From positions 45,392,087-45,456,086 of the forward strand of contig CM055092.1 in assembly GCA_029204225.1 (NCBI GenBank): DNA of 64,000 nt, in the 5' to 3' direction. Made by a program: the position numbers and the translations under genes. Position 1 is the first letter of the stretch, and every line of letters begins with the position of its first letter. This document shows, piece by piece, positions 49,136-63,134 of this stretch. The DNA comes from Diphasiastrum complanatum. Taxonomy: Eukaryota > Streptophyta > Lycopodiopsida > Lycopodiales > Lycopodiaceae. Below the pieces are notes generated by a model. The model had not been told where the DNA came from and did not search any database. It was given only the letters and a program-made list of their open reading frames with translations.

Positions 49136-50522
49136 ACAAAAATCAATTTTCGATGTCTCAATTATTCTCTCAAAAGAACCATGTCTCTCTATGTCTATTA
49201 CCAGTTGGAAACATCCAGCTTATTCCAAATCATTTTCTACAAACAGCTAATTGATCTAGGCTCAATGCTTACCTGTAGCACATGAGTTCAATAGAATCTG
49301 GCCCCTGAGTTTACCTTGGCAGGAATTCCAATTATCGACTATAAGTTCTACCTTGGAACTACCTCCACTAGATCCTCCATGAATTGCCTCCACTAGATCC
49401 TCATCATGAATTGCATGGTCGATACGGTAAGACATCCCTACTTGCGAAGTGCATAGCTGTACATTTGTTTTAGCTCACAATTCCTAGCTAAAAACAACCA
49501 AGTGAGGGTTTTGTCAGTTCTCCTAAGTTTAACAGCAAAGTCGGCCATGAAAAATTAGGAACTATCAGAAAAGCCAAGCAATTAAAGCTATAGAGATAAT
49601 TTTTGCGTCTAACCAAAGCTGATTTTACAGGCTCTCAAGCAGCAAATTGACACAGGATATTGTTGTCCAGGAATCAGGCTGCTTGTGGGATGTTTACTGA
49701 ACGCAGTAAAACCAGATAAAAGGATGAAAAACAAATCAAAATTTTAAAACTGATAAGGTTCTTAGGTTGGAGCTTTATGTTTCTTGATAGAAAAAGTCTC
49801 ACCTAAATTAGTGTGAGATTCTAGCTAGATGAGAAACAGATAATTGTTGCAAGTCCGACTATCATCAAACATCATGGTACAAGGGAGACAAGCTAGACTT
49901 TATAGGTCACACCTTCAGGAGAAGGGGCCACTAAAAACCATCAAAAGGAATTAAATATCACTACCTCTTCCTACAAAAACACAACTGGGGAAATTAGTTA
50001 GAAAACATTAAGTTTCTGTTCCCTCTTCAAAATAATTTCAAATAAAAGAGTCGCAAACAAAACAAAAGTAGCAATCATAAGCTCAAGATTAGCTAATTGT
50101 CTTCAACACGGAATCAGAAGCAGCAGTATCCAACTACTATGGCTGCTCCTCCATGGCCAGAAAAGCGAATTCCCAAGACATGAATTCAATGGCAATGGAA
50201 GATACAAAAAATGGCTGCTCCTCCATAGCCAGAAAAGTGGATTTCCAAGACATTAGCAGCCTTTTGATATGTTAAGACATGAGATTTACTGACTGTTATG
50301 GATAAGGTCATCTTACAAATACAGAATTCTAGTGAATCAACAGAAAACTCTTCAAAAAATTAAAGTATTCAGAAATCAAGACCAAAGAAGATACAAGGTA
50401 CAACTTGTGCAGTTTTCAGGCCATACAGAGAACAAGATAAGGCATCTTTGAAACTTTTTACTTATCCTTAAAATGGCTCACATCAAGGAAGATAAAATTT
50501 CATTCCATGCTGTCAATTGTGT
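49136..50522. other. Intergenic DNA downstream of the BCCIP-like gene
   Basis: Only short local repeats: CCTCCACTAGATCCTC twice at about 49365-49400, and ATGGCTGCTCCTCCAT twice at about 50140-50225. The 3' UTR of the minus-strand gene must lie here, but its end is not visible. Confidence 0.4.
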
Positions 50523-50615
50523 TCACTGAACCAGAGAACTCAATTGTGCTGCAAAATCCTGAACTCGATCTGCTTCTATGCACATAACAAGTCGCAGTAG
50601 TTTCAATCCTCGAGT
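50523..50615 (-). CDS. BCCIP: BCCIP-like last exon
   Basis: Acceptor CATCTACAG. 30 residues and stop: TRGLKLLRLVMCIEADRVQD then FAAQLSSLVQ, the family's C-terminal strand and helix. Confidence 0.9.
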   Translation of the reverse strand, partial: TRGLKLLRLVMCIEADRVQDFAAQLSSLVQ

Positions 50616-53600
50616 CTGTAGATGCAATAGCAGGAGGGTGTCAGAGAAATAACGCTCAGATAATAGGCTTGGCTGTCAAGAAGTATGATTGGCATATGTA
50701 TGTATGTCACAAACACCAGCTATTCCTAAATGTCTTGAAAGTCCAAAACCAAAATACTAGCCCTACTCAGTAGGCTAGAAAATTCAAACAAAAGATGTCC
50801 ATCATGTCAAAATCAATAGAAAAAAGACTTGCAATAGCAAAAATTGAACATGGAAAAGAATTTTTCAGCAGAAGTTGGTAAATTCTGCAAGGCTTTGGTG
50901 AATTTTATTATGAAGCAAAAACAGCATAAAAAAAACCAATACTGTTTGTTACATAAGAACTCTAATTTCAGACTTCTCTGGTTTAAAACCTGACTGCCAA
51001 ATGATCTTGAGGAATAACTACGCAGTTCCTGGAGCAGATAACACTCCTTGCCGAAGAACAACATAAAGGCAAACACAAAAATGACACCAAGCACATCAAG
51101 ACATCCTTCTTCATTAATAGACCATAATATTACCTGTCCAAATCTAGGAGGTGCACCTAAGAGGCTAATTGAGATTGGAGGCAACTGTTTCATTCTAGGT
51201 CAGTAGCAATACGAAGAAATCTAGAAAAAACTTGAATCACCAATTTTATGCAGGTAATGAGATGCAAAATTGAATGCCTTTTATAAGTAAAATGGGATTT
51301 CTAGAGACACTGCTCGATCACCAATATTCCATAAAGACCCTCCAATGTCCAAGCTTAAACTTCAAAATTTCCAAAAAGGTTAAATATTTTTAGTTGATAA
51401 TTTACAAATGAATAAGTTAAACAATGCATCAAAACACAATAGTAAGTGGAACTCTAACGAACCTCATGACCAGCCAATGTCTCTGCATCTACTGGAAATG
51501 TGCACGACCAAGAGCTCAGCTGTTATGAAAAAATCCACAGACAAAAACCGATTAGTAACGTAGTTAAGAGGGCAAGTTAAAAAATTAGATGGCATGCATG
51601 GCTGGTCCTGAAGTTTTCCTTGCAGCTCTTCAAAATCTAAATAACTTGAGGGCCTGGAAAAAGTGAAAACCTTATGAAAAATTTCATCCTCGGGCTTTAT
51701 ATATATTAGATTGGCAACTTCTTGAGGCAAGTTTCTTGGTTTCTGCAACCAAAAAACTGAATAGTCAGAATGCTTCGAACTTATCTGCTTGGATGCAGCC
51801 TCTAGAGCTATTTCTGTAATGTTTCCGTTGACATGTTCCGGTGGCCCCATGTTCAACAGTAAATGATACTCTTTGCCCTGCTACAAATAATGAAGCAATA
51901 GCTTGGACAAGCAGCCTTTGACTATGTAATTCTTTCATTTGCAAGGTAGTTGCAATGCTGTGTAATTTTTATGCTCATATATCTGGGTTAAACCCATTGT
52001 CTTCGACAAAAATCTAGGAATGAAATTTCTGATATTCTTCTGTATGAATATCCCCAATCATAAAAAACATGAACCTGAATTATCTGAATGTTCTCCTGCC
52101 TGTTTCATAACGATTAAACTGCTACAGCATAACTCTTAAAGCTTTGCACTGTATTTAACATTAAGAAACAAGATAATTGGAGTTGATCACTAGCTATGTT
52201 TCAGTCTATATTTAGCATATCAACGGAACACGTTCAGCTGCATCTGAATTCCAGAACACTATTATTATTATTTTTTTAATGTGTGTGTGTGTGTGTGTGT
52301 GTGCACGTGCGTGTGTGTGCATGTGTGCGCGAGTGTGATCGTGTATATAAATATCCATATAATCTGATTTTTGCCACTGAAACCACATTTTTGAAGTTCT
52401 GGACAAATTTGCAAACATTCAAGAGCCAATCAAAATGCTGAAAAACAGAAAAAATGTTGATTCCATTCCTATACTTTGCCAGCTTTCCCAAACACTGAAA
52501 CTAGGGTTGGCTAAAATTTCTGGAGCTGTGCCTCAGGCACAGGCTATGACTGTTATGAACACGTGCTTATCAAAAATTTCTAGTGGTGCATCTATCTCAC
52601 TTATGTGCCAAAGAGATGTTAATATGCTGCTCTCCAACGTCAACAATGAGTGTGTCATAATGTGCTAGGAGAACTCCAATACAAAATGGGAGCTTTCAGC
52701 ATAAAATGTAAGAATAAATTTCAAGTACATTGGGAAAAGTTCCATCCCAGTCAAATGGAAACCTAATGTTCAAACTATACCAGAAGAATGTAAATTTACT
52801 GCCAGTCTTTCATTCTGCTACTTTGAGAGAACGAGTGTTGAAGGAAACGCATAAGCAGAGCTATAACTTCTAAAGTCCAGGAAAAAATTTGGACACATAA
52901 TCAGTTTTCTGGCATTTATATGCTTTTACTAGAAGCTATCAAGAATGTCATGATATTGGTTTTTGGAAAAAGATGTCAGTTGCACTGGCAGTTATAGATG
53001 CAATTTCACTGGCTTCCTGGTTTTCTAAGGACTATTACTCATGGAAGGGTTAAATGCCTCTATGAAAAACCGTCATGAATTTCATGATATCGGTTTTTGG
53101 GAAAAGATGCCAATTCCAATCCTATTCATTGCCGGCTTTCTCGAACACCAATAATCTGGGGTTCTACAATCAAAAAAAAATTCGGACATAATTCTAGGGT
53201 TCTATAATCTGACACTTTTCCAGTGCACAGTATCTGGCAGAAAAGGGAATGGACAGCGCACAGTACCTGGCAAAAATAGGGCCTATAAAGTGCATAGTAG
53301 CTGGCAAATATAGGGTCCTGTAGTTCTTGAAAAAAATTTGAAAACTCAGTCAGATTGCCTGTGTCAAATCCTTTAATTTGAACCCCATATTGGGAAAAAA
53401 AAAACACCATTCTGGGACAAAATCCTGGAACATGTTCTGGAATGCATTCCAGAACGATAATTGCAATTATGGCATGTCTTACATATGACCTGAGGCACTA
53501 CCAACCTCACCATAAGGAGAACTCTCACTTTTAATCTTAAACTTTGCCCTCCTCCACAAAACAGTATCTTCAAAGCGCTTGTAGAACTATTTTATAGATT

Positions 53601-55360
53601 AAGAAAAATCCTCTTAGCATACTTTCTAGTATCTTAACAAGATAAATCGATGTTAGATCTCAAAATAGTACCCAGACATTATAAAAAAGAGACATCGCAA
53701 CCTTCATTTCTATGGATTCCATCAATGAAGTATCAGACCATAACTCCAGTAGGAACCGGGAAAGCTACCACTTTGGACTTCCATATGAACCTTTCAATTG
53801 TCCTGTGTATCTTGAAGAGTTCATAAGCTTCGTTAATACAAAAATCATGTTGCTTGCACTCACAAATATCACCCATGTAGAAGAAAATACCATCCAGAAA
53901 CTGCACAACCTTCAACAACTACTAAACAGTTACCATCTCATAGCACCTTTTCTAACCTAAATAGGTGGGTGACAGATACCACTTAAAAGAAAAAAATGAT
54001 AGACTTGCCTTCTTTGTCTTCTTATTTTTGGATTTAGCTGAACCTTTCTTTTTCGGAATCTCTTGATATACCCGAGTTAAAATCAAATAGTCAGTGAACT
54101 TGAATGCATCTCGAAGACTCTGGATGGGCTGCATCACATAGTCCACATGTGAAAGTTACACTAAAATGCCAGAGCTCAACAACAAGCAAGGATCGACATA
54201 TAACAGCAACGATCATGATGAAATCAGGTTATGGCAACAATTCAATATGCTACAGGAAACCTTTCTATGTGAAATGAACATAACTTGTCTGAATAACTTT
54301 CATAAGCATGCTACAAAAGCCTCAAAGCACAATCAGACAGCCAGACAGATCAGCTTCCTCACCAAACTACTAAAATCAATAGGTTTACTCCATGGGGCTG
54401 TACAGAAAAGTTGAACTTCAAACCAAACCTCATCCTCAGTAGCCCAGGCAATTTCTTGGAAAAGACCTTCATACAATGGAGGAGCCAGATCAACTGGAAC
54501 ATTGACAAGCCGCTCATTGACTATCAGGCCTACTCCTTGTTGCTTCTGCCACAAAGCTTCTAATTTACCAGCCTCAGATGTGCTCCCACATTTTTCCATT
54601 AAGAATGTTCTTATTTCTTGCATGCAACTGTGTGCCTGCATGCACCAGCATGAGAAATAAGAGTCAATTAAATATCTATTTGTGAAATAAGGATATATCC
54701 AATTTCACAAATTTAAATAGAGAAGTCAGTGATGTCATAAGGTAAGATTCAACTAAATAACAGTTCAAACAAAGTAAAGCAACCAGAGCATAGACATAGT
54801 AATTCAGCATTTTCATGAAAATCTTTGTAAGTAGGCTCCTCTTTCTTCCAAAAGAAGAAACCCAAGATTCATAAGAGGCCACTTTTCTTCACTATCTATG
54901 CTATTTAGTGTTTGAAGTGGCAGGCATGTTTCTTCACCTGCGGAAATCTGTACTCTCAAGAAACCTAAAAAAGTAGGGTAACAAGCAAAGCGCTACCCAA
55001 ATGCACTTTGTATTAAAGGGAGAGAACTTCAAGGGAAAAGGATAAATAGGTTTTTGAATGAAAGGCTTGTCAGTGAACAGCTGCTTTCCTCTCTAAGGTG
55101 TCGGGTGCTCAAGTCCACTTAGCTGCACATGAGCATAAAAGATTCAAAAGAACGATAAACAGATAGGAGACGCCTAGTAATAGACAGAAAGAATGATGGA
55201 GAGATCTATATTGTATTTGGCCAGTATATGAACAAGAATATTGAAAATTGCAAGAACAAAACAGAGAGGTTGAGCATAGTTACATGAGGAATTTCACTTA
55301 TGATGTGTCTCAGCATTATCTTGCATATTATCACCTTTTCCTGAGGCAAAGAGTTTTTGA

Positions 55361-55458
<98 letters not shown>

Positions 55459-58400
55459 GCAGCTGAGTTATGAACAAAGCATGAGGATGAGAGATAGAAA
55501 CTGCCTGCGGATCAAAGACAAAATATGCAGAGACTATGGAGACTTCATGATCAGACATGCAGACACTCTGAGGCTTTGAATGAAGACTTGTTGATGTAAG
55601 ACTGTTGTATGCCACCTAGTCTAGGGGCACAAACGGATGAGGTACATACAATGATATCTCAAAAGCGCCTGAGGTGAGAAGCCCACGTTAAAGCCCTTCA
55701 TATCAACAACCAGCAAGATTTCATTTTCTCCAGTAACCTAAGTATTGAAAACCAACTGGGGTGGACACATCTAATCATTAACTTAAAGCCTGCGACTCAT
55801 ACTAGGCATCTAAGCTAACTAATGCTACCCTGATAATGGCAGCCATGTATACTCAGTCTGAGAGTAGTGAAGGTTTGCACTCCTCTCTCCAGGATGCAGG
55901 TGGACTGCTCTCAAGCTACAATCTACAATGAAAAGTCATGTTTCAGCCATGCTCCCAGCTCCCTTGCGCCTCTTGAATTGATTGTTGCAATACCACGACC
56001 ATTTTGACTGTCGTGTCTACCATCCAACACGGTGGCACTTAGAGCTACATGCATGCCCACAACTCTTCATTGCTGCCACAAAGTGCATCCTTGCCAAAAT
56101 GAGCCTGCAGAGCTCACCATGATGAAAGAGTTTTAACTTGATTGCCAAGGATTACTTTGTAATGCTCATGTATCACTGTATTTTGATTCTGGAATAATTT
56201 CTCTCAAACTTGCAAAAGCAGTGGGAAAAGTGTTCTGCTCCCATCTTAGCCCTCTATGTCAACATATAAATTTAGAATCTTCTGAGTTATCGTCATTCAT
56301 AGTCTTGTGCAAGTTACTTACTTTTTCTTCTGAGTTCTACAAAGTGTTCACACAAAGATAATTCAAATGTTCTTGAATTTTGCCATCTTTGTCACTATTG
56401 TGATTATTGACCCTCCTTCAGCTGTTACAGTGGTGAGTGGCTGAGTGCTACAAGACCCCTAGGTTCACAGAATACATTTTTTAGCTTTGTATGTTTGCTT
56501 CAAAGTCATAAACATAAATGCTCCATGCATGTTATGTCAGGAGTCTAAAACATCTGGTAGAAGTTCTTATCATGACATTACTTAATGGCTACAAAAAGAA
56601 GTTATCAAGCTGCAGTAAGCTTTGTCTTATGGACCTTCCAGTTGACGAAGACACCACAATTCTTCAACTTCCTCCAAATCATCTTCATCTGTAGTCCTAC
56701 TCATGGGAGTAGAAGGAAAGAGCATGTCAAACTTGTGGAGAAATGTCTTAGGTTTGATTAATCTAAAAGTTGGGTATTGCTTTAGGGAATGAGCATCAAT
56801 GTATCCCTATAGCTTCTATTCACTTTGCTCATCCATCATAGACACCTCCATAATTTATGATTGCTTTGATAAACCTCAATTTCTTCTAGTAGCTTCTCAA
56901 TGTATCGCTTTGGAATTATTCATGAATGGACTACTTCAACAACATACATGATCTTTGTGAAGAATTTCCAGATTTTAGAACCTGTCAAGATTTTAATCTG
57001 AGGCTAAATGTGATTAATTATAGATGCTATACATGGAATGATTAAAGCCTAGTTAATACTAGACTAAGTATTTTTAAGCTTGTACATCAAAATCATAAAT
57101 GTAGTACAAGAAGAAAATACTAATCATAGATGCACCGCGATTCTGAATCGCAATTCAGAATCGCGTTTCGAGTTTTTCAGAGAAATCGTGCAAAATCGAT
57201 TTTTATTTTTATTTTTTGAAATTTTTTTAGGCAATATGGGTATCAGATGAAAGCTCTGATTGAGAGCATTATGACTGTGTAGTTTGGCAACTGTTTCGGG
57301 TGCAGGATGGTCCAGTTTAGGTGTATTAACTCTCAGGCTCTCTGATTCTCCCTCTCCCTCCCAGGCCCGAAATGCACAGATAATATTTCTTTTTTCAACG
57401 ATTTTTGAGAACGATTCTTTGCAGCGAATCGCGATTCGCGAATCGCAAAACCAGCGAATCGTGATTCGCTGCATCTATAGTACTAATCTATCATTCACCA
57501 CAATGTCTTCTTGATACAAGAACAAGATAGCATGCTACATTAGTAAATGAAAGTACAATGATGAAGACACAAAAATGGCAGCATCAACTTACCAAAATTA
57601 TCGGTGCAGAGCATAGAATTTATGAACCGTGGACGGTTCAACACGGTTCTGAGAACCATACAATGAACCGTATGGTTCTCAATTTTTTTTGGGGCGAACC
57701 GTGGTGAACCGTACAATTAATTAATTGATTTATTTTTTTTTTTTTTTTAGTTTTCCACCCCCCAAAAAAATGCCAAAACAATTAGGGAATGGGTACAGAA
57801 TTAGTACAGTACAGTACAGTAGCATACAATAGCAAACAAAGTACAGTAGCCAAAAAAATACCTGAAATCTGTGAAATGAGGACCAAAAATGCCTTGGGAG
57901 GGGTTTTGGGGGGAAATGGGTAATTAATTGATTAATTGATTAATTAAATAAAAGAACCGTACCACGGTTCATGAACCGTGGTACGGTTCATCCCACGGTT
58001 CCCAGGAACCACAGTTCTGAGAACCGTGGGTTCTATGGTGCAGAGACACGCTATAGGGCCTCTCATTTATAGGTTTTTCCCTTTCTCTCTCTAGCCTCAC
58101 CTACCTCTACGTACCACTAGCTACCTACCCTACCTATTCACCTACCTACTTACTAGTCAATACAGTTCACATGTAGGCATGATGCATTAGCTCAATGTAG
58201 TGGCTCAATGTAGGCCCTTCTAAAAATAGAAGAAATCTGATAGGGGTCTAAACTCAAGATTTAACTGGGTGCTAAATCTGGTGTGTTTGTCCTTTGCCAA
58301 TGCCTTGGTAAAAATATCAGCTACCATGTATTTTATGCTGGCTTGACGTTTTTGTTCAACGCTTTGTCTTTGACATAATGGTGCTTGGTTTTGATGTGCC

Positions 58401-61400
58401 TACTTCTAGAATGGAACATTGGGTTCATGGTTGAAACCTAAAGAAGCGGACCCGGATGCGGACACGCCAAGGGTGCGTCTGCATCCGGACACGTCCGGTT
58501 TTTTTTTTTTTTTAATTTTAGACTTAAAAAAAAAAAAATTAAAAAAAAAATATGGCGTCCGGAACCCCAGACGCGTCCGTTTTATTTTATTTTAAATTTT
58601 AGTAAAAAAAAAAAAAAAATTGGACGCGTCCGACCCTGCGTCCGGGGGTCGGACGCTTCCGGGTCCGGATGCCGGACGCGGACGCGGGCATTCCGGCCCG
58701 GACCCTCATGTCTGGTTGAAACTATGCAGCTCATGTTATCACAAAACAAAATTGTTAGATATATCTGCGGCAGATTGGCATTTGATAACAAATGTCTTAG
58801 CCAAACCTCTTCCTTTGTTGCATGTGTAGCTGCCACGCACTCAGCTTCGGTTGAGAATAAGGCCACTCAAGTTTGTTTCCTATTGTTCTAGAAAATTGGT
58901 CCATTGTTCACCAGATATACATACCCAAAAGTTGATCTCCTGGTATCAGCATCTCCAGCCCAATCTACATCTATGTATCCTTTTAACACATTAGCCTCGA
59001 TTATTTTGTTGCCATAGTAGATGCACATATCCTTGGTGATATGCATATAGCTTAGAACTCTCAATAATGCTTTCCAATGTACTATCCCTGGATTTCACCC
59101 AAACTGACTTAATGTACTAACCATAGATGCCCAGCGTTTCTGAAACGCGTCTCAGAATCGCGTTTGAAAGCATTTCTGAACTTTTAAAAAAAATTCCAAA
59201 AACATTTTTTTTTTTTTGGTTTTTTTTTGGGGCAATATGGGTATCAGATGAAAGCTCTAATTAAGAGCATAATTACAGTGAATTTGCCAACTGTTTCGGG
59301 TGCAGGATGGTCCAGTTCAGGTGCATTAGTCCATGTTGGGTTCTGTCAAGGCAGACATGAGGGTCCGGGCCGGACGCGGGCATTCCGCGTCCGTGTCCGC
59401 GTCCAGACCCGGACGCATCCGACCCCCGAACGCGGGGTCGGACTCGTCCATCTATGTTCTTTTTTTTTTATTTTTTTAAGTCTAAAAAAATCAAAAAAAT
59501 ATATTAAAAAAAAAAAATTTAGACAATAGCGTACCTCTCCAAGGTTGGTCATTTCAAGTATACTTGATAGAGAAATAATAACCTTGTATCATTGCTATAT
59601 AGCAAAGTATCATCAATATACAAAGTGATTATGATGAATGATCGGTCAAGTGACTTATAGTCAAGGTTGCAGTCCGCGTTCCGGAACACGATCCGGAACG
59701 CGTTCCGGGATTTCCCATTAGGGTTTCTCGGAATGCAGTTTTTTTTTTTTTTTTTTTATAGTGCCAATATGGGTATCATGTGAAAGGATATAAAAAAAGC
59801 AATTGTTGTGTAGATCTGTTGCTTGGTTTCAGATGGCTGCAGGCTGAGTTGCAGCGGATCACGATCCGCTGCAAAAACGTTTCGGATCGTGCGGTCCGGA
59901 ACGTCGGTATCGCGATCCGCTGCAACTCAGCTTATAGTAGACATTTGAGTTAACTTGGAGTAAAACCATTATCCAAAAAAAATGAGATAACTAGACAATT
60001 GTGTACCTCTTCAAGGTTGGTCATTTCAAATATACTTAAAACCCAGGCAATATGGGTATCAGTAGAGAGGGGAAAAACAGACAATCACGATCACGGTAGT
60101 TTCAGGTCTAATTTCAGTACTTTCAGAAAAAAGAAAAAAAAAATTGGACCTGAAATGAACCTTAAAATGTTCATTTCAGGTCCAAAAAAATTACTGGAAA
60201 ATCAAAAAAAATTGGTGATTCTGGGCAGCGAATCGCGATTCGCGAATCGCTATACCACTAGAATCGCAATTCGCTGCAACTATGCTTCATTCTTAGTTTA
60301 ATAGTCTGCACTTGATTGTACTTAGCAATGTTTGCAGACTTCAACATAAATATAGTATTTCAGTCTTAGGTCCCTTAGCCTCTCTAATAAGTGGAATTGT
60401 ATTTTCTTTGATGAGCATGTTAATGCAGTATCCTACTACAGTCTAGCTACACTCATAGATCTTGACTTATTTCCAATTACGATCGACCAACACCCCTTCT
60501 TCATCAAAATTATCAAAACTTGATTAGAATTTAGGATCATCCAACTTAGCAGATTCAAGCAAAATATCTCTACCATCGTTTGCCATCTTGAGTGATGTAG
60601 CTCCTAACAAAAATCAACTAAATATGTCAAATAGATTAAAAGTGCCTAGAAACTACATATTTACACCTAAGGATTAGGATTTTTGACAATTGACAAGGAA
60701 TCTTCGCAAGATATTGCAGGGTAGGGTTGAAGTCAACATTCAATGTGACTGGTGTGGTTGCAAACAAGAACTTTTTCAATTGCTACAACTACTAGCTTCA
60801 GTTTTTCCAAAGCACTAGTACTGCAAGTAGAACATAGTACCTCCTCCACTTCTGGTGCCCAACCTGTAGTTAGATAAAGCTCCTCACATGCTCTCCAATG
60901 ATATAAATTACTTGTGGATTTGTGTCGATGGTAAAAGATCCACTTCTAGTTTGTTCAGATTTTCAAGGTTGCATCAAAGGCCAGTGAGCGAGTTGGGTAA
61001 GAGAGATCCTATTACATAGCTGTAGACTCAAACCCCACCTATTATGTTGGTTGATGTGTGTGGAGCCTCAAATGTTAGGTTCAGCCTAACAGTTGTATAA
61101 TTGTGCATAACACTTGGTAGTTTGATGTAGTTTGAGCAAAGTGCATCTTACAAAAAAAATAGGGTTACTTAACCCTAGCTGGTAAATCCGATTGCAAATC
61201 ACATCGCTCACTTCCAAAAATCCTTGATAATGCTGATATGGACAGAAACCTAGATATAGAATGAAGAAGATACTCTCATAACGTGTAGGAGAATGATAGC
61301 AATATGTCACAGTAATTGGATACTTGACAATCCACAACAATGTTGAACCAAGTGTAACTAAAAGTACAAAGCCAATTCCAATAGTGATTGACAGGGCAAG

Positions 61401-63134
61401 TACAAGAGATCTTACCAAGATGGACAATCTAGCAGATGAAAGTGTGCCAAGCTACTCTCCTTATACCACCATAGAATGCTCACAGCTACACTTAACTGGG
61501 GAGGTGGGGGATGGAGGGGGTTGTATTTATAGGTTTGTGCCCACCGCCTCCATGGTAGGTTGTTTGGCATATAATGTAAGGCTTAGGTTTGCTAATAAAG
61601 AGTATTGGAAGGACTTCTTCATGCTCTAACCGTCGTTGATACCAAATTCCAAGGAAAAATAATAAGAGAATGATTTGAGGGGTTCTGACTGGCCAAGAAG
61701 GGACATTAAATACATTGACGCATGAGGATGACATAAGAAGTGAAGCCCAGCTTTTATTGTGTATGAGGAACGGTATGACACAGTAGAAACGTGCACAAAA
61801 GGACAGGTTTTTGGTAGGTGAAGTATAGTGATCGGAGGACTACGATGCAGATATCACCTAAGTTGCAATTATTACTAGAGAAAATGACTGTTTTTGGTAT
61901 ACATAATCTATGTTCACTAGAGTGGCTATAATCCATCCACAGAGGTGTGCATAGGTGAAGCTCACTAAGCCAGGAGGACAAGGGTGCAATTGTCTCATCC
62001 TCCTCCAAGTAAAATTTTAACTAATCATTCCATTTCAAACAAATTGAAATTCTGATATTGAACCACTATTTTTACTTAGAACCCATTTGTATCCAAACTG
62101 ATTTGTAGAATTTGAATGATGCTTTGATGCTAATACTAAATTGCTTTTCAACAAAGGACTTGAATTTTATAAATGTATCATACAAATGAGCTTTAGATGA
62201 AAGAAAAATCAGGATGCTGTAAGGGAAATTTTTTATTTGTGAGATGTCACATGTGTTCCTGAAATTTGAACTGTATATATATATATCTTAGAAGCCTGTT
62301 CCGAGCAAAAAGGGTTGGAACGTTCCGTTCCGTACATTCCGGAACGTACTGGGTAGGAACGAGTTAATGTAAATAAATAAAAAATTGATATACGACCCTG
62401 CTGGCCCGCGACTTCTGCATTTCACAGATAGCAAGCAAGGTAGCGAGCAGGGAAAGTGCGCCTACATGCATAGATCTTCCTAAAAATCAGAAAATTAACT
62501 GGACGCTTCCTAAAGTATCGTGCTACTTCTGAAAGTGATCATTCTCACCCAGTGCTTTCTGAGTACTTAAAGTCTTCGAATCCTTCCGTTGAGCTTATTG
62601 CCCCAACCGCTCAAGTGGATAGACCAGATTATCTCCAATTAGGGGGAGAACTAGAGGAATGCGAAGAAGCCTACTATTACGGTTCACCAGAGAGTCCAGC
62701 AGAAATTGCAGTTACTGAAGTGAAGACATTGGCGTCACCTGCTCCACTAAATAGTTCTCAGGGCAGTTCTCAACATGGCACACTAATTGCCCCCAGGGTT
62801 TAGCGAGTGCACCTCCACTTTCAGATCCAAAAATAGAAGATGTTTTCTATTCAGTGAATCGTGATTTTGAGGTTGGAGAGTTCCTGTCTTTAGATGCCTT
62901 GGGATTTGCCAGCAACATTGATAAGTATGCACAACAAGAAGCACGAACCAAAATCAGCCATACATGATAGATCACGAACCAAAATCTTCAGCCATAGATC
63001 TTCAGTTACTTTACGATGCGTCCACTTAATTTTCTGATTTTTAGGGCCAATGCTGCATGTTTAATAATTAAAATAAGTTTTTTTTTTCAAGGCCACGTTC
63101 CGGAACGGAACGCGTTCCGGAACGGGCAACTAAA

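Larger units (their letters stand above)
51878..54008 (-). other. GC-AG intron of the BCCIP-like gene
   Basis: Donor AG|GCAAGT, acceptor GTAGCAG. Moving the donor to any nearby GT would break the frame into the next exon. It contains a (TG)n tract (about 52280-52322) and a palindrome-ended transposon end (53384-53471). Confidence 0.75.
58240..60030 (-). pseudogene. Copia RT and RNase H fragment, riddled with small transposons
   Basis: Minus strand: RT SLDRSFIIITLYIDDTLLYS (about 59650-59590), EMTNLGEVRYCL, then STLSQFGWNPGIVHWKALLR (about 59110-59050), RNase H YIDVDWAGDADTRRSTFGYV and VALFSTEAECVAATHATKE (about 58960-58820), LFCDNMSCIVST and, past a transposon, FHSRSRHIKTKHHYVKD (to about 58350). 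Copies B, C and F interrupt it. A second EMTNLEEVHNCL at about 60020 shows a local duplication. Confidence 0.8.

Noticed and set aside
51137-51190. Possible extra BCCIP-like exon coding LPPISISLLGAPPRFG
   Set aside because: It has plausible splice sites, but the exon at 50615-50523 joins directly to 51463 in phase and gives the family's normal C-terminus; the segment has no family similarity.
61492-61734. Minus-strand open frame with a TTGGTATCAACG primer-site-like word
   Set aside because: No LTR end next to the word and no gag after it.
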